Origin: Bacillota bacterium
GTDB taxonomy: Bacteria; Bacillota; Clostridia; Peptostreptococcales; Anaerovoracaceae
DNA: 32,871 nucleotides
Direction of reading: 5' to 3'
Assembly: GCA_017397825.1 (NCBI GenBank)
Contig: JAFQHT010000113.1
Span: 1 to 32,871, forward strand
The notes below the pieces were generated by a model. The model searched no databases. It was not told the DNA's origin and saw only the letters and a program-made list of their open reading frames with translations. The position numbers and the translations under genes are program-made. This document shows positions 1-7,290 of the stretch, in pieces (within the stretch, counting starts at the first letter, position 1; each line of letters opens with the position of its first letter).

Positions 1-48
1 AAATAATCGCTTAACTTTATATTGCTCATTTCAGTTTATATGCTGTGT

Positions 49-789
49 TTAGTAATAGAATCCTGTATTTTCGTCTGAATATTCCTTTACTCTTGCTTCG
101 TAAGCTTCCATTGCCTCTTTTTCAAAGGCCAGCTCCACGTCGCCTGCACCGATTTCTTTGAGCAGCCATTTTGCAAATGGCGGATTGAGTACCAGTACAG
201 GACCGATAACGTAAGTTCCGAGGAAGTTATTTCTGCGGACACCTTCCTTAGTAATTTCAGGATTGAGTCCAGGTCCGCGTACTGTGTCGAATACACCTTC
301 GCCGGCTTCACCATCCCAGTATGAATGGGTGAACTGGCTCTTGTAGCCTACGATGTCCATCGCAGTTTCGCCGTCGACAAATTTCGCAAGATAAAGAGAA
401 TTGAATCTCTTCATCATGTCCCTCTTTGCATGAATCGGGAAAATTGCCAGACCGCAGTCTTCGCTGCCGTTTGTGTCAGTGATTCTGCCGCCGAAAACTT
501 CAAGGGCATTGCCTGTTACAAGGAAGTGTACGCCTGCATCAATCATTTCGACAATTTTCGCCTTATACTGAGCAAGCTTCTCAACTGCCAGTCTCTGGCC
601 TATTTCTGTAAGAGTTCCCATGTAAATCAGATCCGGTGTTTTTTCCATGAAACAAGGCTCACCCACCAGATGTGTTTCCACCACTTCGATTTCAGGGCAG
701 GATTTTTTTAAGTATGTTATGTTTTCCAGATCTCCGTAAAGGTTGGCGATTTCAGGAAAAAGCACTTCAATTCTGATAGTCTTGTCCAT
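49..789 (-). CDS. GatD-like class I glutamine amidotransferase homologue lacking the catalytic Cys and His
   Basis: 246 residues, similar to GatD, the glutaminase partner of MurT that amidates lipid II glutamate. The N-terminal EVLFPEIANLYGD block, the central FTHSYWDG block and the C-terminal GTYxxGPVLxLNP block are all recognisable. The nucleophile elbow, normally ICGGYQ-like, reads VTGNALEVFG (residues 91-100), so Thr92 sits where the cysteine belongs. The second motif, normally GTYLHGP, reads GTYVIGP (191-197), with Ile195 in place of the histidine. Glutamine hydrolysis by the usual mechanism is therefore unlikely. The start overlaps the MurT-like stop by one base (TAATG) and is preceded by a strong GGGAGGAG site, so this is the last gene of a three-gene operon. 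The family call is firm; the function is open (structural subunit, free-ammonia use or another chemistry). Confidence 0.85.
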   Translation of the reverse strand: MDKTIRIEVLFPEIANLYGDLENITYLKKSCPEIEVVETHLVGEPCFMEKTPDLIYMGTLTEIGQRLAVEKLAQYKAKIVEMIDAGVHFLVTGNALEVFGGRITDTNGSEDCGLAIFPIHAKRDMMKRFNSLYLAKFVDGETAMDIVGYKSQFTHSYWDGEAGEGVFDTVRGPGLNPEITKEGVRRNNFLGTYVIGPVLVLNPPFAKWLLKEIGAGDVELAFEKEAMEAYEARVKEYSDENTGFYY

Positions 790-2162
790 TAATTTGCTCC
801 TCCCTTCATAAGTTCACGTACTTTGGCAGCAACTCTGTTGCCAAGGCCGATGGAGTCTGTTCCGTAAAGTACATATACATTGTCATTTTCAAAAAGCTTC
901 AGCTGGTCAGGCGCATCGATTTCCTTTTCGCTGTAGCTGAGCTTTTCTTCAGGAACTCCCGCAAGGAGCAGTCTCAGCTTGTGGTCAAGTCTTCTCGGTC
1001 CGCAGAGGACGATATTCTTGATGCAGTCCTGGTTGAGGAACTCAAAGTCGCAGTCATAGAGCCAGCATGTGTTTTCGGACCAGTGCTTCATGTCCCCCTG
1101 GCAGCTGTTCATAAGGATGATTTCCTTGTCACCAGGAAGTGTTGAAATATAGTCAAAAACTCTGGATGTTGCGAAAGCATTCTTTTCCTTGGCAAGAAGC
1201 TTTATGAGGGTCTTGTCCCCTATTTTTTCTTCGTGAAGTCTGGAACCTACGATATTGAGCTTTTCAAAGAAAGACTCAATTTTTTCGTGGGAGTAGCCCA
1301 TCTGACGGAGAAGTGCCACTGCTGATACAACGTTATAAATGTTGAAAACACTTTCGTTGAGCAGTTTGTAGTGGCCTGTGCCTTCTGCATCTTTCACGTC
1401 GATTGTCATATCCGCCACGTTTACATTGATACCTGCGTAATCGTACTCAGGGGCTTTGAATCCGCATACAGGGCAGTATGCTTTACCAATGTGGTTATAT
1501 CTTAAGTATTCATATTCCAGCTTGTTATGGCAGTCAGGACAGATCTGAATGTCATTGATAAGGTTGATGCACTCCTTGATGTCCCCTTCCATTTCTTCAA
1601 TGCCGAAGTATGCTCTCTGGTTTTCAGGTGCAATGGCAGAGGAAATCAGGCAGTCAGCGTTTACAACCAGCTTGGTTTCCTTCGGGATATACTTGGTCAG
1701 AATGTCCCCAATATATTCAGGATGACCGTTTCTCATGATTGAGTCACGGGAAAGGTTTGTGATGAGCATGTAGTCCGGCTTCATGTAAGGGAAAACGCGG
1801 ACTGCAGATCTTTCGTCGATTTCGAAAAGACCAATCTTGTGCTTGCACTTGCCGGAAATTGTGGAGCCGTAAATCAGGCTGGAAGCAATTCCGGAATTGA
1901 TGTTGGAACCCATCTTGTTGTTAAGTACGTTGTGACCGTCCATGGTAAGCATGTCCAGCAGCATGTTGCTTGTGGTTGTCTTGCCGTTGGTACCTGTCAC
2001 TGCAATGATTTTTTCAGGCTTGGCAGCGTACTTTAGGAATCTTGGGCAAATTTTAAGTGCCAGCACTCCCGGAAAGTTTGTGCCGTTATGCTTGGTTATT
2101 TTCAGCGCCACAATGGACAGTTTGGCTGCCCAGAGAGCAATATAGTATCTTAAAATTTCCAT
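789..2162 (-). CDS. MurT-like Mur ligase family protein (DUF1727 C-terminal domain)
   Basis: 457 residues with MurT architecture. The ATP-binding loop GTNGKTTT is at 57-64. A four-cysteine zinc ribbon lies inside the central domain (C208, C211, C230, C233). A DUF1727-type C-terminal domain ends near 450. In MurT-GatD, MurT supplies the ATP-dependent ligase half and an aspartate that completes the GatD triad, within a GRDTSW-like motif. Here that motif reads SENTCW (362-367), with Asn364 at the aspartate position, and the NPAG-like motif is also altered (around 326-330). The start has an AAGGAGGT site inside the end of the ATP-grasp gene (13-bp overlap). Amidation of lipid II is the nearest known reaction, but the degenerate residues here and in the GatD-like partner argue for a different activity. 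Confidence 0.85.
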   Translation of the reverse strand: MEILRYYIALWAAKLSIVALKITKHNGTNFPGVLALKICPRFLKYAAKPEKIIAVTGTNGKTTTSNMLLDMLTMDGHNVLNNKMGSNINSGIASSLIYGSTISGKCKHKIGLFEIDERSAVRVFPYMKPDYMLITNLSRDSIMRNGHPEYIGDILTKYIPKETKLVVNADCLISSAIAPENQRAYFGIEEMEGDIKECINLINDIQICPDCHNKLEYEYLRYNHIGKAYCPVCGFKAPEYDYAGINVNVADMTIDVKDAEGTGHYKLLNESVFNIYNVVSAVALLRQMGYSHEKIESFFEKLNIVGSRLHEEKIGDKTLIKLLAKEKNAFATSRVFDYISTLPGDKEIILMNSCQGDMKHWSENTCWLYDCDFEFLNQDCIKNIVLCGPRRLDHKLRLLLAGVPEEKLSYSEKEIDAPDQLKLFENDNVYVLYGTDSIGLGNRVAAKVRELMKGGAN

Positions 2163-3172
2163 TCAGGAGCGACCTCCTTGATCTTTGGTATAATTCCGAT
2201 TCCTCCAGGTGTCTGTCCCGGCAGCTGCCAGAAATCGTGAGCGCAGTAGTTGTTTCCTTCAATGATTGCAGGACCGTTCGGTGTGATTGCCACGTCCCAG
2301 CCCACGTATCTCATCTGAGGCACAACCTTGGCTGCTCTCTTGGCCATTTCAACTGCTTCCTTTACATAAGGAACTTTGTAGCCAAGAAGCTCAACGCCGG
2401 TATTAGGATGCTTTGTGTAGTGCATGCCTGCAGTAGTATCGCCGGAGTGTGCTGGGAAAAGGAATTCCCCTGTTTCCATGTCCACAGGTCCGTGAAGGCC
2501 ATAGTTATCAACGATTCTGCCGTCCTTGCCCATCTTGAAAACTGCAAAGAGGCAGTGTGGCTCGCCCTGAGCATCGAGCATTGTTATGATTCTGATTGTG
2601 TTTACTGAGTGAGGATAAAGCTTGGCAACATCCGGATGATTTTCGATAACATCTTCGATAGTTGCAAAACCCTTTTCCTTTATATATTCTGCGAAAGCCT
2701 TCGCATCAGCGAAGTCCTCAGTCTTAAGAAGTTCACATCCGATACCGCAGGAAAGGTCTTTCATCTTTGCGAAAATTTTCTGTCTTGATTCAAAAAACTT
2801 CACAACATCTTCTTCAGTGGCTGTTTCAAGGTCGATACATTCTCTTCCGATATAGTCCTTGAAAACTTCATTGAATTCGTTCTTGTTATTGAAAATATGT
2901 GCATAATCATGGTCATTCATAAACATCATCAGCTTTTTGCTTCTGAAACGTGTCAGGTAAGTGTCACGCTGTTTATGATTCAGATCCCAGAACTCAAAAG
3001 TAACATAATCATTATAGCCACAGCCGTATCTGACCATGGAATTTAAAATATCGCAGAAAAGAAATGCTTTGTTCTTTCCTGATCTTTTATGTGCATTATC
3101 AAGAACTTTGAAAAACTTTTCAAAGCTTGCGCCTTTAAAAACTCTCATGTAATACTGTAATTTATTTTCCAT
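2150..3172 (-). CDS. Sugar-transfer-associated ATP-grasp family protein
   Basis: 340 residues that look like the ATPgrasp_ST (PF14397-like) family, often labelled hexapeptide transferase family protein. Visible features are NTIRI at 191-195, a VDN / GPVDxETG stretch at 221-235, HPxTG near 255-259, GWDVAITPNGP at 291-301 and IEGNN at 304-308; the last two form the usual metal/ATP-binding end of an ATP-grasp domain. The N-terminal 180 residues are helical-looking and less distinctive. ATP-grasp enzymes join a carboxylate to an amine or thiol through an acyl phosphate; the substrate is unknown. It is the first gene of the operon with the MurT-like and GatD-like genes. It has an AAAGGAG site 8 bases before the ATG and an extended -10 promoter upstream. 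Confidence 0.8.
   Translation of the reverse strand: MENKLQYYMRVFKGASFEKFFKVLDNAHKRSGKNKAFLFCDILNSMVRYGCGYNDYVTFEFWDLNHKQRDTYLTRFRSKKLMMFMNDHDYAHIFNNKNEFNEVFKDYIGRECIDLETATEEDVVKFFESRQKIFAKMKDLSCGIGCELLKTEDFADAKAFAEYIKEKGFATIEDVIENHPDVAKLYPHSVNTIRIITMLDAQGEPHCLFAVFKMGKDGRIVDNYGLHGPVDMETGEFLFPAHSGDTTAGMHYTKHPNTGVELLGYKVPYVKEAVEMAKRAAKVVPQMRYVGWDVAITPNGPAIIEGNNYCAHDFWQLPGQTPGGIGIIPKIKEVAPEWKF
2165..2178 (-). promoter_or_regulatory. Hairpin over the MurT-like ribosome-binding site
   Basis: The Shine-Dalgarno sequence of the MurT-like gene lies in a perfect inverted repeat, AGGAG-GTCG-CTCCT in the sense direction, inside the last codons of the ATP-grasp gene. Ribosomes finishing the ATP-grasp frame would melt it, so translation of the ligase is probably coupled to the upstream gene. 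The stem is only 5 bp, so the effect is an inference. Confidence 0.4.
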
Positions 3173-3204
3173 AATGTATACTCCTTTATCACATAGGTTA
3201 TTAT

Positions 3205-3213
3205 ATTATAACA
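3205..3213 (-). promoter_or_regulatory. Extended -10 promoter of the ATP-grasp/MurT-like/GatD-like operon
   Basis: Read on the minus strand the sequence is TGTTATAAT, a perfect -10 hexamer with the extended TG motif, about 33 bases before the ATG. There is no convincing -35 hexamer at 16-18 bases, which fits an extended -10 promoter. Confidence 0.55.
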
Positions 3214-3270
3214 CATTTTCTTACCTAAAACCATAAATTTTCCAAGTATCTCAATGTATACAAAAAAGTA

Positions 3271-3297
3271 AACACCCGGCCTGCATTCCGGGTGCTG
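3271..3297 (-). terminator. Rho-independent terminator of spoIVA
   Basis: A hairpin with arms CACCCGG and CCGGGTG is followed on the minus strand by TTTACTTTTTTG. It lies just after the spoIVA stop and separates it from the promoter of the next operon. Confidence 0.8.
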
Positions 3298-3319
3298 GGA
3301 ATAATAGTTTTTGTTGTTA

Positions 3320-4798
3320 TTACAGAATTATACAGATAAAATAGTCCTTTCCTTCATCGCTTATTCTCTGCAATGATTTCTGAACTTTACTGCGGAGAAC
3401 TTCGGGAACACTGTCGACTTTGTTAGCCATTTGTTCTGTAACCATATCTTTCAGTGTTTTGCCGAAAAGATTAGTTTCCCAGATGTCACTTTCTTCTCCG
3501 GCAAACTGCTGGGATAAAAGTTCTGCAAGATCCTGAGACTGGCTCTCTGTTCCTACGACAGGTGAAATTTCTGTAGTGATATCAGTTTTTATTATGTGCA
3601 TACACGGTGCCTTTGCTTTCATCCGCACCCCGTACTTGCCGCCCTGCCTGAAAACCTCCGGTTTGTCGAGAACCATTTCTGAAAGTTTAGGTGCCACAAT
3701 ACCATAATCATTAAGTTCTGCCTGTTTCAGCGCTCCCTTGACACTGTCATATGCCACTTTTGCTTCTGAATATTCTTTAAGAAGCATAAACAGCTGACTG
3801 TCATTTTCCACCGGTGCGCCCATGAGTTCTTCTATGACCTTATAATAAAGGCTTTCTTCCAGACGTGGCTCAATGGTTACAATTCCCCTGGACATATCAG
3901 TGCTCACGATTCTTATACTTTTTATTATTTTTCCGTCAGCCAGAAATCCGCAGCCTGATATTGCCTCACCTATAGTCTCAAAACTGTTCATCCACGTGCA
4001 GACATTTTCTACAATAGTTGATTTTATCCAGTGGCTTACCGGCAACGCATCAAGATACCCCGGCAGCATAAAATCAATCTGACACACAGGAAACTGATTG
4101 AGTATCTGCCCGAAAAGATTATCAAAGTCTTCCTCGCTCATACGCTGGCAGTTGGTCAGTATCACCGGTATATTGTATTTATCCTCCAGCTGTAGCGCAA
4201 GTTCCTTACTTTTCTGACTCTGAGGAGTTGCAGAATTAAGTACTACCACGAAAGGCTTTTTCAGTGTCTTCAGTTGATTTATTGTTTTTTCTTCGGCTTC
4301 AACATAGTTATTCCGTGGAATTTCACCAAAAGATCCATCGGTTGTCACCACAATTCCCACCACAGAATGATCGCATATAACCTTTTCTGTACCTATCTCT
4401 GCTGCCTGCGCAAAAGGAATTTTTTCATCACTCCATGGTGTTGAAACCATCCGTGCCTTACCATCTTCTTTATCACCCAATACCCCAGGAACCATATATC
4501 CCACACAGTCTACAAGCCGTACTTTAAGTTCATTGCCGCTGTTTGTAGATACCAGAACTGAATCCGGCGGAATAAATTTCGGTTCTGTCGTTGTTATTGT
4601 CTTTCCTTCCCCACTCTGCGGCAGTTCATCCATGACTCTGGTTTTTTCATATTGATTGGTCATATTAGGAAAAACCAGTATATCCATAAACCGTCTTATA
4701 AAAGTTGACTTGCCGGTTCTCACCGGTCCTGTGATTCCAAGATAAATATCGCCCCCGGCCCGCATGCCGATATCCTCATATATTGATGTACTTAACAT
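3320..4798 (-). CDS. spoIVA: Stage IV sporulation protein A (spore coat basement layer ATPase)
   Basis: SpoIVA is the cytoskeletal ATPase that polymerises on the forespore outer membrane in the mother cell and anchors the spore coat. From the ATG at 4798 the protein is 492 residues, the same length as the Bacillus subtilis protein. It shows the Walker A loop GPVRTGKST (24-32), DELPQSGEGKTITTTEPKF, LVDCVGYMVPG and the conserved extreme C terminus ending in IIL. An upstream in-frame start would add 11 residues, but the ATG at 4798 has a strong GGAGGA site 5-6 bases upstream, so it is preferred. The gene is monocistronic between its own promoter and terminator. Its presence shows the organism belongs to a spore-forming lineage. 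Confidence 0.97.
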   Translation of the reverse strand: MLSTSIYEDIGMRAGGDIYLGITGPVRTGKSTFIRRFMDILVFPNMTNQYEKTRVMDELPQSGEGKTITTTEPKFIPPDSVLVSTNSGNELKVRLVDCVGYMVPGVLGDKEDGKARMVSTPWSDEKIPFAQAAEIGTEKVICDHSVVGIVVTTDGSFGEIPRNNYVEAEEKTINQLKTLKKPFVVVLNSATPQSQKSKELALQLEDKYNIPVILTNCQRMSEEDFDNLFGQILNQFPVCQIDFMLPGYLDALPVSHWIKSTIVENVCTWMNSFETIGEAISGCGFLADGKIIKSIRIVSTDMSRGIVTIEPRLEESLYYKVIEELMGAPVENDSQLFMLLKEYSEAKVAYDSVKGALKQAELNDYGIVAPKLSEMVLDKPEVFRQGGKYGVRMKAKAPCMHIIKTDITTEISPVVGTESQSQDLAELLSQQFAGEESDIWETNLFGKTLKDMVTEQMANKVDSVPEVLRSKVQKSLQRISDEGKDYFICIIL

Positions 4799-4831
4799 AT
4801 AACTCCTCCGCTTTTGCCTGCTTTTTTTCAA

Positions 4832-4860
4832 AATATATGTGGAAAAGTACAGTTATATTA
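4832..4860 (-). promoter_or_regulatory. Sigma-E-like promoter of spoIVA
   Basis: On the minus strand, TAATATA (plus 4854-4860) and CATATATT (plus 4832-4839) are separated by 14 bases. This matches the mother-cell sigma-E pattern (KMATATT, 13-15 bases, CATACAHT), and spoIVA is a known sigma-E target in Bacillus. It lies 34 bases before the chosen start. Confidence 0.6.
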
Positions 4861-4876
4861 CACATCTTTGAGAGAT

Positions 4877-4908
4877 AAAAAAAGAGCACCCTCATTTCAA
4901 AGGTGCTC
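4877..4908 (-). terminator. Rho-independent terminator after the DUF2812 gene
   Basis: A stem GAGCACC / GGTGCTC (plus 4884-4890 and 4902-4908) is followed on the minus strand by a run of seven T. It closes the operon that ends with the DUF2812 gene. Confidence 0.85.
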
Positions 4909-4916
4909 CTGAACTC

Positions 4917-5459
4917 TTAAATATTCCGTATTTTCAACTCATTGACAATACTTCTTGCTTTACTTGCACATACCAGCATAGTTACGCCGATCAGTGCAAA
5001 TAAACCACACATCCATAAAATCCACTTTTCAACATTTCCATCTGCATTGTAATAGAAATTGTATTCCACTGCGAGGAAAACGAGGATTGCGAAAGCCATG
5101 AACAGGTACATATTACGCAGTTTTTTGTAATATGTAAGCTTGGTTTCATTCTTTATCTTAAAGTGAAAATCCTTTTCTCTTCTGAAAACAAGCCAGTCTT
5201 TTCGCTCTGAAACAAGATGTGCCCCTGTAGATTCAATTTTTTTAATATGATCCTTTATGCCTGCTCTGGTCATATTGGTCTGAAGATCCAGTCTGTATTT
5301 ATACTGACGTGGTGTGCACTTGCTGAACTTGTAGAAACCTATCGGAAATAATCCATTCTTAAAACAGATGATTTTTTCCAATGCCCATCCCTTTGCGGAC
5401 ATTTCATTAAGATACATTTCCTCGTAATCTTTATCAATAAAACATTTTACTTTTACCAT
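4917..5459 (-). CDS. DUF2812 domain-containing membrane protein
   Basis: 180 residues. The N-terminal half (about 3-100) resembles DUF2812: it starts KVKCFIDKDYEEMYLNEMSAKGW, with a GFYKF motif and paired basic and aromatic residues. Two hydrophobic segments follow, near 115-132 and 145-165, so the domain is tethered to the membrane. DUF2812 proteins usually lie next to PadR-type repressors; none is present here. The start overlaps the end of the Na/Pi cotransporter gene by 7 bp, so it is the last gene of the miaB/cotransporter operon. The function is unknown; a sensory or envelope-stress role is typical speculation for the family. Confidence 0.75.
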   Translation of the reverse strand: MVKVKCFIDKDYEEMYLNEMSAKGWALEKIICFKNGLFPIGFYKFSKCTPRQYKYRLDLQTNMTRAGIKDHIKKIESTGAHLVSERKDWLVFRREKDFHFKIKNETKLTYYKKLRNMYLFMAFAILVFLAVEYNFYYNADGNVEKWILWMCGLFALIGVTMLVCASKARSIVNELKIRNI

Positions 5460-7276
5460 TTATTTATCCCTTTTAATTTGTATTGTTCAAGGGCATCAAG
5501 TCTGCTGAAATACTGTTCTTTACGTCTTGCCAGTTCTGCAGTATATGATGCTTCTCCACCTTCATGAAGTTCCTTCAGATAGTTGTGGTAGTTACCGATA
5601 ATGCTGCTGTCATCATGGCTCATGATAAGCAGAGCAATGTTGGAACACTGGTCTGCAACTCTTTCAAGATTTGTGATAAGGTCAATAAAGGCCATACCAT
5701 TAGGAGTATTGCAGATACCCAGTTTAAGTCTGTCTACATGTCTTTCTTTAAGCTTCGCAACAATATCGTCGATAACTTCTTCAAGTGGTTCGATAAGTCT
5801 TGCCTTAGCGCTGTCAAGAGTTCTGAAAGCTTCAACAGTAATATCCGTAATTTCAAGAACCGCTTCTTCCACAATGTGAAGTTCTTCAATTGCATCTGTT
5901 GAGAAAGAAAGTTTTTCTGCATTGATTTTCTGTGCAACTTCCATGACATTAATTGCATGGTCACCCACTCTTTCAAAGTTTGTTGCAGTCTGCATAAGAA
6001 TATTGATATGCTGGTTGTCGTGTTCTGTTTCAACATATCCTGACAGGTCCACAAGATAACTGTCCATTGTATCTGTGAAAACGTCCAGATTATCTTCGTT
6101 TTCATTGATTACAGTAATTCTTCCCTCATCATACTTTTCAACAAGCTTCAGGCTTCTTCTCAGATTCTTGAGTGCAACTTCACCCATACGTGTAACTGAC
6201 TTGTTTGCTTCGTCCAGAGCCATGGCAGGAATCTGGAAAAGTTTTTCGTCAGGCGCCACAAGGTCTGCCTTGTCTTCTGCATCAGATGGTTCAGGCTTTA
6301 TCATCATAAGTGAAAGTTTTACAAGGAGTCCTGCAAACGGAATCAGTACAATTGCAGTTGCCAGGTTGAAAACTGTCTGGAAGTTTGCAACCATACCGCT
6401 GTCTGCAATGCTTTCCCATAAATCAGGGAAACCGCCCATTGATTTAATTATTGTCATCACAATCATAAATACTATGGTACCGATTACATTGAATACAATA
6501 TGAACGATACCTGTTCTCTTTGCATCCTTGGAAGAGCCTATGGAACATACCATTGCAGTAGTAACACATGTACCAAGGTTAATACCCATAATCAGAGGAT
6601 ATACCAGATTGAAAGTCATTGTTCCTGTAACAGAAAGAGCCTGCACCATACCGACAGTTGCAGATGAACTCTGTACAATTACAGTAATTACAAGACCAAC
6701 AAGAATAGCAAGCAGAGGCTGGTCTCCGAATCTCTGCATCAGATCAACGAATTCCGGTGATTCTGCCAGTGGATCAACTGCAGAAGTCATACTCATCAGA
6801 CCTGTAAAAAGCACACCAAAGCCCATGGCAATTTCGCCCGGAGTCTTTACTTTAGGAGTCTTTATAAACATTATCATTATAATACCAGCAATAAGTGCCA
6901 GCGGTGCAAGTGTTGATGGTTTGAAAAATTCAAGAACCATACTTCCTGCAGAATCGATATCCATCAGTCTGATAATCTGTGCAGTAACTGTAGTACCAAT
7001 GTTTGCCCCCATTACAATACTTACTGCCTGTTTCAGATTAAGAATACCTGCACTGATCAGCCCTACTGTAAGTACAATAGTTGCAGTAGAACTCTGGATT
7101 ACTGCAGTTACAAGCATACCTGTGATAACGCCCATTACAACATTAGAGGTTGCTTTTCCTAAAACTCTTTTAAGTGCTGAACCGGAAAGATTCTTAAGGC
7201 CGTCGCCCATAACTTCCATACCATAGAGGAACATTGCCAGACCGCCTATAAGTTTGATGACAGAGAAAATATCCAT
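5453..7276 (-). CDS. Na/Pi cotransporter family protein with C-terminal PhoU-like domain
   Basis: 607 residues. The membrane half (about 1-330) holds two inverted Na_Pi_cotrans repeats, each with the diagnostic QSS motif (QSSTAT at 61-66 and QSSSAT at 202-207) and glycine-rich helices. A cytoplasmic PhoU-like helical part (about 350-560) follows, with the ERVGDHAINVMEVA and LERVADQCSNIALL repeats typical of PhoU bundles. The family moves phosphate, or a similar anion, with sodium; the PhoU-like part probably senses or gates. It lies 14 bases after miaB and overlaps the DUF2812 gene, so it is in an operon with both. The length is normal for the fused form. Confidence 0.92.
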   Translation of the reverse strand: MDIFSVIKLIGGLAMFLYGMEVMGDGLKNLSGSALKRVLGKATSNVVMGVITGMLVTAVIQSSTATIVLTVGLISAGILNLKQAVSIVMGANIGTTVTAQIIRLMDIDSAGSMVLEFFKPSTLAPLALIAGIIMIMFIKTPKVKTPGEIAMGFGVLFTGLMSMTSAVDPLAESPEFVDLMQRFGDQPLLAILVGLVITVIVQSSSATVGMVQALSVTGTMTFNLVYPLIMGINLGTCVTTAMVCSIGSSKDAKRTGIVHIVFNVIGTIVFMIVMTIIKSMGGFPDLWESIADSGMVANFQTVFNLATAIVLIPFAGLLVKLSLMMIKPEPSDAEDKADLVAPDEKLFQIPAMALDEANKSVTRMGEVALKNLRRSLKLVEKYDEGRITVINENEDNLDVFTDTMDSYLVDLSGYVETEHDNQHINILMQTATNFERVGDHAINVMEVAQKINAEKLSFSTDAIEELHIVEEAVLEITDITVEAFRTLDSAKARLIEPLEEVIDDIVAKLKERHVDRLKLGICNTPNGMAFIDLITNLERVADQCSNIALLIMSHDDSSIIGNYHNYLKELHEGGEASYTAELARRKEQYFSRLDALEQYKLKGINKW

Positions 7277-7290
7277 GTTGTAGTCCTTTC

